Part shown: positions 23,077 through 30,897 of the stretch, piece by piece
Position numbering within the stretch: position 1 is the first letter of the stretch
Layout: every line of letters begins with the position of its first letter
Translations under genes and position numbers: made by a program
Source of the DNA: Chloroflexota bacterium
Lineage (GTDB): Bacteria; Chloroflexota; Anaerolineae; B4-G1
NCBI GenBank assembly: GCA_024232355.1
Contig: JAAEPW010000963.1
Location: 1 to 35,057, forward strand
Reading direction: 5' to 3'
Length of the DNA: 35,057 bases
Notes under the pieces: model-generated
What the model was told of the DNA's origin: nothing
Database searches by the model: none
The model's input: only the letters and a program-made list of their open reading frames with translations

Positions 23077-24375
23077 ATGATGAAATATGAAACGGTAACA
23101 AATCAAGAAAATGATTCGTCAGGAACGCTTTTTAAGAATGTAAAAATCTTTGATGGCGTGAGCGAAAACCTCAAAGTGGGACAGAATGTTCTTGTTAAAG
23201 GCAATGTCATCAAACAGATCAGCAGCGAACCGATCACTGCTCCCGCTGGCAGCTGTGAGATCGACGGCGAGGGACACGTGTTGATGCCGGGCATCATCAA
23301 CAGTCATTACCATATGGCTGGCGCTGTGCCCACCAAGGTGTTCTTTGACGGCCCGCCAAAGGATTACCGGGTGTTCTGGTACGCCAAGGGTCTGGAAATG
23401 ACATTGATGCAGGGCATCACGACTGTTCGAGATATCGGAGGGAATGATTGGGGAGTCGTTCGAGCTGCTGAGGAAGGACTGATCGATGCTCCACGCATAT
23501 TTGCTTCAGGCGCTCTAATTTGTCAGACAGCCGGACATTTTGATCTCCGTCCAAAAAATATGACCTTGGAAAAATCTGAATTTGTAGGTGATCTGATCGT
23601 GGTGTTTGACGGCATGTCGCTTCTCGCGGACGGGCCGGATGCTGTCAGAAGAGCTGCCCGTGAGTGCTTGCGCCAGGGAGCCACGCAGATCAAGATCGCT
23701 TCTGGCGGGGGTGTGGCCTCGCTGGTTGACCCCATTCATTCCATTCAATTCACTACCGAAGAAGTTCGAGCCGCCGTACAGGTCGCCAAAAACTGGGACA
23801 CTTATGTGGCCACGCACATCTATACTTCCGAGGCCGCGATCCGCGACATTGAAAACGGCGTCATGTCTTTGGAACATGCAAATCTCGTGAATGAAGAGGC
23901 TGTAAAACTTGGCGTGGAAAAAGGTGTATGGTGGTCTCCTCAGACGGTAGTGTACTTGCATCCTCCAACAGATTGGAACGAGACCCAAAAGGCCAAATTA
24001 AAAATCGTGGTGGATGGTCTGAAAAAGACCCTGGCTCTGTTTAAAAAACATAATGCCCAAGTGCTGTACGGAACAGATTGTTTCGGCAATATGGAGGTGC
24101 AGCACCTGGAATTCGAATATCGTTCCCAATTCTTTTCATCGCTGGACATCTTGCGGCAGGCAACGTCCAACGGGGGCAGAGCGCTGCGAATGAGTGGAAA
24201 ATTGTATCCCTATCCTGGAGACCTCGGCGTAATTAAAGAGGGCGCTATGGCCGATATGTTGATCGTAAAAGACAATCCCCTGGACGATGTGACGATACTT
24301 TCACAGTATGAGGAACAACTCTTGCTCATTATGAAGGATGGCAAGGTTTACAAGAACACGCTTTCCGAATCGTGA
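23077..24375 (+). CDS. Amidohydrolase family protein (imidazolonepropionase/prolidase-like)
   Basis: The 432-residue metal-dependent hydrolase has the amidohydrolase core. The first metal pair is H77-Y-H79 in PGIINSHYHM. The likely carbamylated or metal-near lysine is in QIKIASGGG. Further histidines lie in THIYTSEA and LEHANL, and the catalytic aspartate in YGTDCFG. The C-terminal beta unit GVIKEGAMADMLIVKDNPLDD is characteristic. Such enzymes open cyclic amides or cleave C-N bonds. The substrate is unknown. The two consecutive ATGs at 23077 and 23080 are both possible starts. The stop overlaps the upstream region of the nitrilase gene, so the two are translated from one mRNA and may act in one degradation route. 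Confidence 0.9.
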   Translation: MMKYETVTNQENDSSGTLFKNVKIFDGVSENLKVGQNVLVKGNVIKQISSEPITAPAGSCEIDGEGHVLMPGIINSHYHMAGAVPTKVFFDGPPKDYRVFWYAKGLEMTLMQGITTVRDIGGNDWGVVRAAEEGLIDAPRIFASGALICQTAGHFDLRPKNMTLEKSEFVGDLIVVFDGMSLLADGPDAVRRAARECLRQGATQIKIASGGGVASLVDPIHSIQFTTEEVRAAVQVAKNWDTYVATHIYTSEAAIRDIENGVMSLEHANLVNEEAVKLGVEKGVWWSPQTVVYLHPPTDWNETQKAKLKIVVDGLKKTLALFKKHNAQVLYGTDCFGNMEVQHLEFEYRSQFFSSLDILRQATSNGGRALRMSGKLYPYPGDLGVIKEGAMADMLIVKDNPLDDVTILSQYEEQLLLIMKDGKVYKNTLSES

Positions 24376-24392
24376 GCTCGAAAGGAAATGGC

Positions 24393-25259
24393 ATGTCTAA
24401 AGAAAACCCACAGACGCTTCAAATATCTTGTGTGCAGATGCACTGGGCAAAATCCATCGAGTTCAATCTGCAAAGAACGCTGCACTATATCAAAGCGGCG
24501 GCAGAATATGGCAGCCGGGTGGTGATGTTTCCCGAGGCCAACCTGACCAGTTACTATTTTCCATACGTCGTCCAACTATCCTCCCAATCCGTTCAGGCAG
24601 CTCTCGACCAGACTCGTGAGGCGGCGGCAGCGAACGGCATCTGGGTGATCGCCGGTTCGATCCAAAAGACGTCTGACCGGTTCTTGAATCTGGCCCACGT
24701 GATTGACCCAAGTGGGACCATCATCCATGAATACGCCAAGGTCAATATGGCGGGACGGGATGAGAAAAAGTTTTGCCGGGGCGGCGACAAGTTGTCTTTG
24801 TTTGCGATAGATGGGGTCATGTGCACGCTCGTCATCTGCCGCGATGGACGGCATCCCGAGTTGTATCGCGTGCCGGCGATGGCGGGTGCACAAATCCTCT
24901 TTCAACCTTCGTGTAGCTCGGACGAGATCGAAGCCGTGATCTGGAAGCGGACCTCGGGGCGCGCCCAACAGCCGGTTGGCCCAAACACCAAGATATTTCA
25001 TTGTGTAGCCAACACGATTGGACAATCGCCCGATGGAAAACAGACTTCCAGCGGGTGGTCGTACATTCGAGAGCCGAATGGTCTTCCGCTGGCGGAGGCG
25101 GGGCACTATCAGGAAGAGATGATCACAGGAGTGTTGGACCTGGCGCGCGCGGACCGGTCTTATGTACTGGACAGTATGCAGAACCCCCCGTTTCTGCGCA
25201 AATACTGGCAAGAGATGATCGCTGAGGCCAAGGTCAGAGCCGATATAAAACCCGAGTGA
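24393..25259 (+). CDS. Carbon-nitrogen hydrolase (nitrilase superfamily)
   Basis: The 288-residue protein shows the nitrilase catalytic triad: E48 in MFPEANLTSYY, K116 in EYAKVNMAG and C149 in LVICRDGRHPE. The superfamily hydrolyses amides, N-carbamoyl compounds and nitriles. The strand around C149 reads ICRDGRHPEL where many amidases have ICYDLRFPE, so the substrate pocket differs. ATG 24393 is chosen because AAAGGA lies 7 bases upstream. GTG 24372 overlaps the amidohydrolase stop but lacks a ribosome site. With a cyclic amidohydrolase directly upstream, a two-step route, ring opening then hydrolysis of a linear amide or carbamoyl product, is a reasonable inference. Confidence 0.9.
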   Translation: MSKENPQTLQISCVQMHWAKSIEFNLQRTLHYIKAAAEYGSRVVMFPEANLTSYYFPYVVQLSSQSVQAALDQTREAAAANGIWVIAGSIQKTSDRFLNLAHVIDPSGTIIHEYAKVNMAGRDEKKFCRGGDKLSLFAIDGVMCTLVICRDGRHPELYRVPAMAGAQILFQPSCSSDEIEAVIWKRTSGRAQQPVGPNTKIFHCVANTIGQSPDGKQTSSGWSYIREPNGLPLAEAGHYQEEMITGVLDLARADRSYVLDSMQNPPFLRKYWQEMIAEAKVRADIKPE

Positions 25260-25287
25260 GCGGAAGAATAATTGGAGGGGTAAAATA

Positions 25288-26529
25288 ATGCTGAATGACA
25301 TCGATCTCAACGAACTGGCAGCTCATGGACGTTTATTCCAACTGTACGACCAAATGCTCGGTGAAGTGGACGTCGTCAAGGTGTTGCACGCCGCTACCGA
25401 GGTTGTGCGCCAGATACTCAATGCAGAACGCGCCACGATCTATTTGGTGCTCAAGGATACCCAAGAATTAGAGTCGGCGGCCGTCATCGGCAATGTGTCT
25501 CGGACCATCCGCATCCCAATCCGCGAGGACTCTCTTGCCGGTTATTGCGCCCTCACTGGCCGCGCTTTTTTGATTCCCGACGCTTATGGCGATCTCAGCA
25601 GCGTGGACCCTAAACTCCGGTTTGACCGGTCCTGGGATGAAATGAACCAGTTTCGCACGCGTGACGTGATGTGTGCGCCTGCCGTGTTCAAAGGTGAGGT
25701 GATGGGAGTGGCGCAAGTCATCAACAGCAGGGGGGACCCTTTCCAAGAAACTGAATTGCCCCCGTTGGAGAGCGTCTCTGGTTTTGTGGCTTATGCCCTC
25801 TACCACGCGCGGTTGTATGACGAATTGGCGACTCTCAAGGGCCTGGAGAAAGAAAAAGCCGAGTTTATGCGGATCATTGTGCACGAACTCCGGTCGCCGG
25901 TCACGGCCTCCAAGGCACTCGTGACCGCGCTGCGGTACACGACTCGGGAGAACCCGAAACAAGACGAGGTCCTGGCCCGAGTTGAGAATCGAATGAACCA
26001 AATGTTAGGGCTGGTAGAAGATGTCCTGCACCTATCGCGCATCAAGGCGGGAAGACCGTTGGGAGAGATCGCCGTCTGCGATCTGGTCGTCGATACCCGA
26101 GCCACTTGTGAGAATTACTTGGACGAGGCCAAAGCCAAAGGCGTACAGATCGAGGTGGACTTGCCCGAGTCGCCCGTGCCTGTGCGCATTGATCTACAAG
26201 GCTATCATCTCATCATATCCAATCTCGTTTCAAACGCGGTGAAATATACTCCTGCCGGATCGGTCAAGGTTTCGCTGCGGAAAAATCAGCACTGGGCCGT
26301 CCTGCGAGTGGAGGACACCGGTATGGGTATCCCACAAGAGGATATTCCAAAGTTGTTCACCGAGTTCTTTCGGGCTTCTAATGCCCGCAGCAGTAAGATC
26401 AAAGGAACGGGCGTGGGGTTGGCCGGAGTCAAGGAACTGGTTGAACGTTTCGGGGGACAGATGGAGATGGCGAGTCAAGAGAACAAGGGGTCTGTATTCA
26501 CGGTGCGCCTGCTGCTTTATGAGGATTGA
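25288..26529 (+). CDS. GAF-domain sensor histidine kinase
   Basis: The 413-residue protein has an N-terminal GAF domain (about 30-175, cytosolic, no membrane segment). A short coiled linker leads to HisKA with the phosphorylated histidine H199 in IIVHELRSPVTA. The HATPase domain has an N box in IISNLVSNAVKYTPAG, a G1 box in VEDTGMGIPQED and a G2 box in GTGVGLAGVKELVERFGG. No receiver domain and no response regulator gene are adjacent. The ribosome site TTGGAGGGG precedes ATG 25288 at a good distance. It follows the amidohydrolase-nitrilase pair by 28 bases, so it may sense a related metabolite. Confidence 0.93.
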   Translation: MLNDIDLNELAAHGRLFQLYDQMLGEVDVVKVLHAATEVVRQILNAERATIYLVLKDTQELESAAVIGNVSRTIRIPIREDSLAGYCALTGRAFLIPDAYGDLSSVDPKLRFDRSWDEMNQFRTRDVMCAPAVFKGEVMGVAQVINSRGDPFQETELPPLESVSGFVAYALYHARLYDELATLKGLEKEKAEFMRIIVHELRSPVTASKALVTALRYTTRENPKQDEVLARVENRMNQMLGLVEDVLHLSRIKAGRPLGEIAVCDLVVDTRATCENYLDEAKAKGVQIEVDLPESPVPVRIDLQGYHLIISNLVSNAVKYTPAGSVKVSLRKNQHWAVLRVEDTGMGIPQEDIPKLFTEFFRASNARSSKIKGTGVGLAGVKELVERFGGQMEMASQENKGSVFTVRLLLYED

Positions 26530-26543
26530 TGTTTTTATCGTTT

Positions 26544-26574
26544 CCTCCCGCAGGTTACTCAAACCTGCGGGAGG
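26544..26574. terminator. Hairpin terminator after the histidine kinase
   Basis: CCTCCCGCAGGTT (26544-26556) and its perfect complement (26562-26574) form a 13 bp stem with a 5-base loop. It ends the plus-strand operon and lies between convergent genes. The downstream sequence is A/T-rich but not a clean U-tract. Confidence 0.75.
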
Positions 26575-26618
26575 GTGAATAATATATTGACTTGTTGAAC
26601 TCGTTATTCAGTTGCAGA

Positions 26619-26867
26619 TTAGCGCTTGACAAAAAAGCTAACGACAATCAGCACGATCACAGATCCAATCACGGCGGTGAGCAACGTCCCGACGATGCCC
26701 AGGGAAGAAAAGAGACCTCCCAGCAAAAAACCTCCGAGTATCGACCCGATGATGCCAACGACAATGTTGCCGACCAGTCCAAACCCGCCGCCCTTGACGA
26801 GCTTTCCGGCAAGCCAACCCGCAACTGCTCCGATAACCACCCATATAATCACACTTGTGATATTCAT
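26619..26867 (-). CDS. GlsB/YeaQ/YmgE family membrane protein
   Basis: This 82-residue, very hydrophobic glycine-rich protein has three likely membrane segments and the family signature VIIWVVIGAVAGWLAGKLVKG, then GLVGNIVVGIIGSILGG. Members (also called transglycosylase-associated) are linked to stress and envelope responses, but their biochemical role is unknown. ATG 26867 has GAAAGGAG 5-8 bases upstream. The gene is transcribed away from the repeat element at 26935-27091, which carries a possible promoter. Confidence 0.92.
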   Translation of the reverse strand: MNITSVIIWVVIGAVAGWLAGKLVKGGGFGLVGNIVVGIIGSILGGFLLGGLFSSLGIVGTLLTAVIGSVIVLIVVSFFVKR

Positions 26868-26934
26868 TTGTTTCTCCTTTCGTAAATAGTTGTTACGTCA
26901 CCTTTTCGAGTTGCCGCTAATTACGTTGTTCCAA

Positions 26935-27091
26935 GCTGATTGACTGACAAATCCTTTCAGAATCGCAGATGAACACAGACTCACGCAGATAAATGTCGAA
27001 TTTAGCTTGAAAACAATGTGCAATCTGTGTTCATCTGCGTCTATCGGCGGTTATTTATCGTATTTGGCATCTCATAGTTTTGTCAATCAGC
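26935..27091. repeat. Inverted-repeat element, copy A
   Basis: Ends: GCTGATTGACTGACAAA (26935-26951) and TTTGTCAATCAGC (27079-27091) in opposite orientation. The inner palindrome is GATGAACACAGA (26968-26979) and TCTGTGTTCATC (27024-27035). The layout matches copy B at 27776-27895, in the same orientation. The length and terminal symmetry resemble a MITE. No open frame inside. Confidence 0.75.
27057..27086 (-). promoter_or_regulatory. Possible promoter carried by repeat copy A
   Basis: On the minus strand, TTGACA (27086-27081) is part of the repeat end. It is followed after 18 bp by TACGAT (27062-27057). It points at the GlsB-like gene. The -10 box is poor and the copy B equivalent lacks it, so confidence is low. 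Confidence 0.3.
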
Positions 27092-27130
27092 CAGTTGTTC
27101 CAAGTCTAGTTCAGTATTTCCACCTCCTTT

Positions 27131-27742
27131 CTAACGTGCCAGATACTCCTCAATCGCCGCCCCAAGCTCTGCTGGCTCGAAACCAAACGGCCCCAACCCC
27201 GCAGCGTACACCACCCGCCCATCTACTCCCACCAGGTACAATCGCGTGGGCATCGCCGCGTACGCTTTGTTCACCCGGTCGTCCATCTCATCCACGTACG
27301 TTCGAATCCCGTACTCGAGCGCCGCTTTGCAATCCCCTGCCACCGCCCGTCGCTCATCAATGGTCTTGGGGTCGTACACGTCTATGGCTGCTTTGGACCC
27401 CGATGCCTTGAGTGCTAATCCCACTACCCCTCCTCCAAGCCACCAGCCATCCACGGGATGCGCTTCGCGAATATAGATCATCAAGAACTGGACCTGTTCG
27501 TGATACCGCGCGTAGAGATCTTGGAGACTTACAGTCCCCTTGACAAAGGGCGGTCAGGTGAAACTGCCAAAGATCAGCGCTACTGGTTTTTTGCCATTCA
27601 AGTCTGACAGGTGAACGGGGTTCTCGCCATTGATGTCGCGCAGCTCGAAATCTGGTGCCACATCCCCCACTTTGGGTGCCTGGGCGTCCAACTCTGCTTG
27701 CTGGTCCTTGAATTTCTTCCGAAATTGTCTAGCTTTGAACAC
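27131..27742 (-). CDS. Deiodinase-like selenoprotein, in-frame TGA as probable selenocysteine
   Basis: Read as one frame, this gives a 203-residue thioredoxin-fold protein. GTG at 27742 follows AAGGAG. VGDVAPDFELRDING opens the redoxin domain. LIFGSFT is followed by TGA at 27554-27556 (position 63) and then PPFVKG. Residues after the stop, IYIREAHPVDGWW, and later DERRAVAGDCKAAL and YLVGVDGRVVYAAGLGP, continue the same fold. The context GSxT-U-PPF followed by YI-EAHP-DGW is that of iodothyronine deiodinases and their bacterial relatives, where U or C occupies this site. Treating TGA as a true stop would yield a 62-residue stub and an orphan C-terminus. Bacterial members are probably redox enzymes; the substrate is unknown. 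Confidence 0.85.
27523..27539 (-). promoter_or_regulatory. Candidate bacterial SECIS hairpin
   Basis: In the mRNA, 14 nt after the UGA comes GGGGACU, loop GUA, AGUCUCC: a 7 bp stem with one G-U pair. The loop begins with G, 22 nt after the UGA. Bacterial SECIS elements bound by SelB typically put a small G-containing loop some 16-37 nt downstream of the UGA, so position and shape fit. The flanking CUU/AAG could extend the stem. Confidence 0.6.
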
Positions 27743-27775
27743 GGTCTCATCACTCCTTGTTTAACTTGTCCCAAC

Positions 27776-27895
27776 CTTGATTGACTGACAAATCTTTTTA
27801 GAACCGCTGATGAACACAGATAAATGTCGAACTTGAAAATCTGTGTTCATCTGCGTTTAATTTTTTGTGCCTGATACCTCATTAGTTTTGTCAAC
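27776..27895. repeat. Inverted-repeat element, copy B
   Basis: It has the same build as copy A: TTGATTGACTGACAAATC at the left, GATGAACACAGA (27809-27820) and TCTGTGTTCATC (27840-27851) in the middle, and TTTTGTCAACC at the right. It is about 37 bp shorter than copy A. It lies immediately upstream of the deiodinase-like gene, ending the gap to the next methyltransferase gene. Confidence 0.75.
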
Positions 27896-27915
27896 CAACC
27901 CCCACCATCAAAATT

Positions 27916-28593
27916 TCAGAATGCCAATCGCTGTCGTTCGCCCACCGCGCAAAGGCCAATGTTTTGACCCTTAAAGTTCAGGCGAAAAGGATACACCGCG
28001 TGGCCTTTCCTGACCGCATAATCCGCCACGCTCTCCAGCCAATGAACGCCCAACGGAGGGTAGAACGGCTCGTCGATCACACAGCACGGAAACAACACAA
28101 ACCCGCAACCATACTCAGCTGCCGCGTCGATCACCTGGACGTTGCAGCCGTGTGCGTGCATCCCGACCAGCATATCATAGTGGCGGGCCATATTTGCTTG
28201 GAATGCCCGATCTACACGCCGCACTCGCTCGGTGGAGGCAATACGAACGCGCTTTCCGGTGCCAATATCCTTGTACTTGTCCGGCAGCGACTGGCTCACA
28301 GGATCAATCACGACCGCCTGCCACCCGCTCTTTTGCAACAAGTGGGTCAACAATCCCTTGCCGCCCGCAATGTCGGCGATCCGGCAAGGCTCAAAGCGCT
28401 CGACCAGCCAGCGGTGAAAAAGTTGAAACCGAAATTTTTTCATTTTCCGCAGTTCGTTGGTCTTGTGTGCTTCCAATTCTATCAGCCGTGATATGTCTTG
28501 AGCGTGAGTGCAAGAACCGGTAGAATGCTCAGATATTTGTTCCAAGCTCGCGTAGAGTTCTTGTCCAAGTTCCTTGTCTTTGTGTCTAGCCAT
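27916..28593 (-). CDS. Methyltransferase-like protein of unknown specificity
   Basis: The 225-residue protein begins with a charged helical region (1-60). It then shows a SAM-binding-like motif IADIAGGKGLLTHLLQKSG (about 72-90) and the strand-2 acidic end VVIDP. A later half ends in a hydrophobic strand (FVLFPCCVIDEPFYPP) and FRLNFKGQNIGLCAVG. The glycine-rich loop and following acidic residue fit class I methyltransferases, but the usual catalytic NPPY or similar motif is not present. ATG 28593 is the start, preceded by weak ribosome sequence. I cannot name a substrate. Confidence 0.65.
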   Translation of the reverse strand: MARHKDKELGQELYASLEQISEHSTGSCTHAQDISRLIELEAHKTNELRKMKKFRFQLFHRWLVERFEPCRIADIAGGKGLLTHLLQKSGWQAVVIDPVSQSLPDKYKDIGTGKRVRIASTERVRRVDRAFQANMARHYDMLVGMHAHGCNVQVIDAAAEYGCGFVLFPCCVIDEPFYPPLGVHWLESVADYAVRKGHAVYPFRLNFKGQNIGLCAVGERQRLAF

Positions 28594-28652
28594 TTGAGCA
28601 ACAAAATTGCATATTTAGTGATTCTCTTGAAAACGAGTTGAGGTGTAAGGCT

Positions 28653-28717
28653 TTCCCAAATGCCGGTTTAGGTTTCACGGATACTGTTCTTGTTTCTGAA
28701 TGCGCCGCATTTGGGAA
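28653..28717. repeat. Inverted repeat in the gap before the methyltransferase-like gene
   Basis: TTCCCAAATGC (28653-28663) is exactly complementary to 28707-28717, with further weaker pairing outside. The 275 bp gap (28594-28868) otherwise shows no gene except a 14-codon frame at 28819-28863 on the minus strand that starts M-A-K-H-K-E, reminiscent of the M-A-R-H-K-D start of the neighbouring gene. Confidence 0.5.
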
Positions 28718-28868
28718 TGCTTTTTCCTCACTATCAAATGTGGTCAGGCTGAATGATTTGTTAGCCGGACTTTTTTGATTTAGGTTCCCTGCCCCTCAAA
28801 ATCCTCCCAATTGTAACTCTAACCTTGCTCTGTCATATTGGCAATTTCTTTATGTTTGGCCATTTGGA

Positions 28869-29486
28869 CTAGAGAAACCGCCTCAAGAGATCATACGCAA
28901 ACCCGATACAAAAGAACAATTGCACAATTCCCGCCACCAGCGATACGTATCTCAGGTACCGTTGCTGCAAGAACCTCCTGCCATAATGGATCAGGGTTGT
29001 CAAAGTGCTAAAGAATATGGCAACACCGATCAATATCCCCAAACTCAGGAGCAGCCCCTCTGCCAGGGAAGCATCACTGGCCGCCAGGTCCGCACCCATG
29101 ATGCCGGTCCAGAGCAGCAGCACGGCGGGATTCGATATCGTCAGCACGATCCCCGGAACAAAGTGTTTGTTGCCATCCACTTGCCCCTCCAGGTCTACCT
29201 CTGTGCCCGTGAAAAAGTCCCTGATCGAACTGTAGGAGAGATAGGCAAGCACGATGATGCCGAAAAGCGTCAGCAAGGTGTTGAACACCACCGATTCCGT
29301 CAGAAACGAAAGCCCGAACACGACGAGAGCCAGATAGATCACCAGCGCCACGATCACTCCCAGGCAGAATGCGGCGGCGGACCTTGCCCCCTCCCGCGCG
29401 CCTCTTCTGATCACCTCGACGTTCGTCGGACCAACCGGTGCCGTTATGGACAGGCCAAGAATGATACCCCGTATGATTTCGCTCAT
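28869..29486 (-). CDS. LysE family translocator (amino acid exporter)
   Basis: The 205-residue integral membrane protein has about six hydrophobic segments. The family signature at the N-terminus is GIILGLSITAPVGPTNVEVIRRG (the P-G/V-P loop), followed by AAAFCLGVIVALVIYL. A central GIVLTISNPAVLLLW motif is shared by LysE/RhtB exporters. Members export amino acids or other small compounds by proton antiport. The start is taken at ATG 29486. The open frame to 29648 upstream overlaps the preceding gene and is not membrane-like. Last gene of the AOR operon; the exported substrate is unknown. Confidence 0.88.
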   Translation of the reverse strand: MSEIIRGIILGLSITAPVGPTNVEVIRRGAREGARSAAAFCLGVIVALVIYLALVVFGLSFLTESVVFNTLLTLFGIIVLAYLSYSSIRDFFTGTEVDLEGQVDGNKHFVPGIVLTISNPAVLLLWTGIMGADLAASDASLAEGLLLSLGILIGVAIFFSTLTTLIHYGRRFLQQRYLRYVSLVAGIVQLFFCIGFAYDLLRRFL

Positions 29487-29502
29487 GTCACATCTCTTGT
29501 GT

Positions 29503-30216
29503 TCATAGATCAACACCGTTCTTTCCACTCCACGGCTTCCCGGCCACCACCTCTTCGAGAGTATACTCCTTTGCTTCCCATACGTGAGTGACTTGCTGTA
29601 AGAGAATCGCCGGTGTGCTTGTCGACACGCTGTAAAATGAATCTGCAAATGGATTTACCCCAAATTGCTCGAGATACTCGGCAAATAGCTCTCTCGTGAA
29701 TCTGTCTCGCTTCCTTCGAGCTTTGTAGCTATCCACATTCTCAAAGGGAAACACCTCACCGCTCGTGTCAAACACCCAAGGCCCTCCATCATTCATACAC
29801 TCAATTGTCCGACGGTAGCCTAAAGGTTCAGAGCCACCTAGTTCTGGAGGTGCATACACTTCCCAGATATTGGCTGGATACAGCACATTAGGACGAGTTG
29901 AACATACCCGCATCGCCAACACTTTCAGTTGCCGAGCAAGCATTGACATTGCTGGAAATGGATCTGAGCCTTGAATTCCGTTTTGAAAGCAAGCTGTCCA
30001 CTCAGAATGAGTAGATATGTAGAGTCGGCGCATCATGCTCACTGAGAGCGGTAACAGCGACTCAAATGCATCTTCCAAGGAGGATGTTATGTCACCTCTC
30101 TCATACCGGATACCGATTTTATTGTGCCAAATCTGCAAGCCCGCCACAACCTGCTCGGCAGTAGTGTTGATGAGGCCAAAGTTGCAAGTCACTGGATACC
30201 AATCATCAATAACCAT
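29503..30216 (-). CDS. Hypothetical protein, 237 residues
   Basis: I do not recognise a domain. The protein has no signal peptide or membrane segments and looks globular with mixed alpha/beta content. Motif-like stretches include WEVYAPPELGGSEPLGYRR, ECMNDGGPWVFDTSGEVF and FAEYLEQFGVNPFADSFYS. Conserved aromatic and acidic residues could make it an immunity-like or SMI1-type protein, but this is a guess. It starts at ATG 30216 after GAGGAAG and lies 16 bases from the LysE gene and 15 bases from the membrane protein gene, so it is co-transcribed with AOR. Confidence 0.65.
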   Translation of the reverse strand: MVIDDWYPVTCNFGLINTTAEQVVAGLQIWHNKIGIRYERGDITSSLEDAFESLLPLSVSMMRRLYISTHSEWTACFQNGIQGSDPFPAMSMLARQLKVLAMRVCSTRPNVLYPANIWEVYAPPELGGSEPLGYRRTIECMNDGGPWVFDTSGEVFPFENVDSYKARRKRDRFTRELFAEYLEQFGVNPFADSFYSVSTSTPAILLQQVTHVWEAKEYTLEEVVAGKPWSGKNGVDL

Positions 30217-30231
30217 AACTTCCTCAACGCC

Positions 30232-30897
30232 CTAACATAGTGATTCTGCTCCATTTACAGGCAACTCGGCGGCCCGCCGCCACAAGAGCGCACTGATGCA
30301 GATAAACCACACCAACCACCACAGATATGCCACTAATGACAAAGCCGAGACGTATGCCCCCATGATGGCAACCGCGACCAAGACCGTTCCCACGCCGGTC
30401 ACCACCCGGTCCAGTGATTTCTGGCTCCACAGCCCCACTGCGGCTACCGTAGCCGCAGCGTAGGGGATCAAATAGCTGAGTTGACGAACCACTCGCCATC
30501 CCAAATACCAACCCACAGGCACCGATATGCCCTGTCGGTAGCTGTCGATCAAAGCCCAAGCGATCTCGTTCTCGGTAAAATCCAGGATCGGGCCAATCAA
30601 CCCAATGGCGAGGGCCACCCTGCCCAGCAGTTCGTTCCGCGTTCGAACCAGCGCCGCGACGCCCACCCAGCCGACGATCCAGCCGACGATGAATATGCTG
30701 TCGATGGCGTAAAGCGCCGGTAGGATGGCAATGTACCGGTCAAATTTCGTTGAGGACAGCCCCTCTTGGCCCGTCAGGATCTCTTCGGTCGGGTCGGCGA
30801 AACCAAAAGGGGCCACGATCACGGCGATAGCCACCAGCATCAGGACGGACACCGCAGCGCCTATCGCGCCGATACGTAGAACAGAACGAGTATTCAT
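30232..30897 (-). CDS. Hypothetical membrane protein
   Basis: The 221-residue protein has about six hydrophobic helices: residues roughly 8-30, 57-80, 88-105, 135-160, 165-185 and 188-206. It resembles DUF4386-like membrane proteins, which are poorly characterised. There are no catalytic motifs. Its ATG overlaps the AOR stop by four bases (ATGA), a typical translational coupling. It may anchor or serve AOR, but this is only implied by coupling. Confidence 0.7.
   Translation of the reverse strand: MNTRSVLRIGAIGAAVSVLMLVAIAVIVAPFGFADPTEEILTGQEGLSSTKFDRYIAILPALYAIDSIFIVGWIVGWVGVAALVRTRNELLGRVALAIGLIGPILDFTENEIAWALIDSYRQGISVPVGWYLGWRVVRQLSYLIPYAAATVAAVGLWSQKSLDRVVTGVGTVLVAVAIMGAYVSALSLVAYLWWLVWFICISALLWRRAAELPVNGAESLC

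Noticed and set aside
27131..27484. Independent gene for the C-terminal half of the deiodinase-like protein, starting at ATG 27484
   Set aside because: It lacks a ribosome site, begins inside a conserved strand of the fold and is in the same frame as the upstream half. A UGA-coded Sec explains both halves.
28819..28863. Fourteen-codon minus-strand frame starting M-A-K-H-K-E, like the start of the neighbouring gene (M-A-R-H-K-D)
   Set aside because: Too short to show common origin. The similarity stops after six residues.
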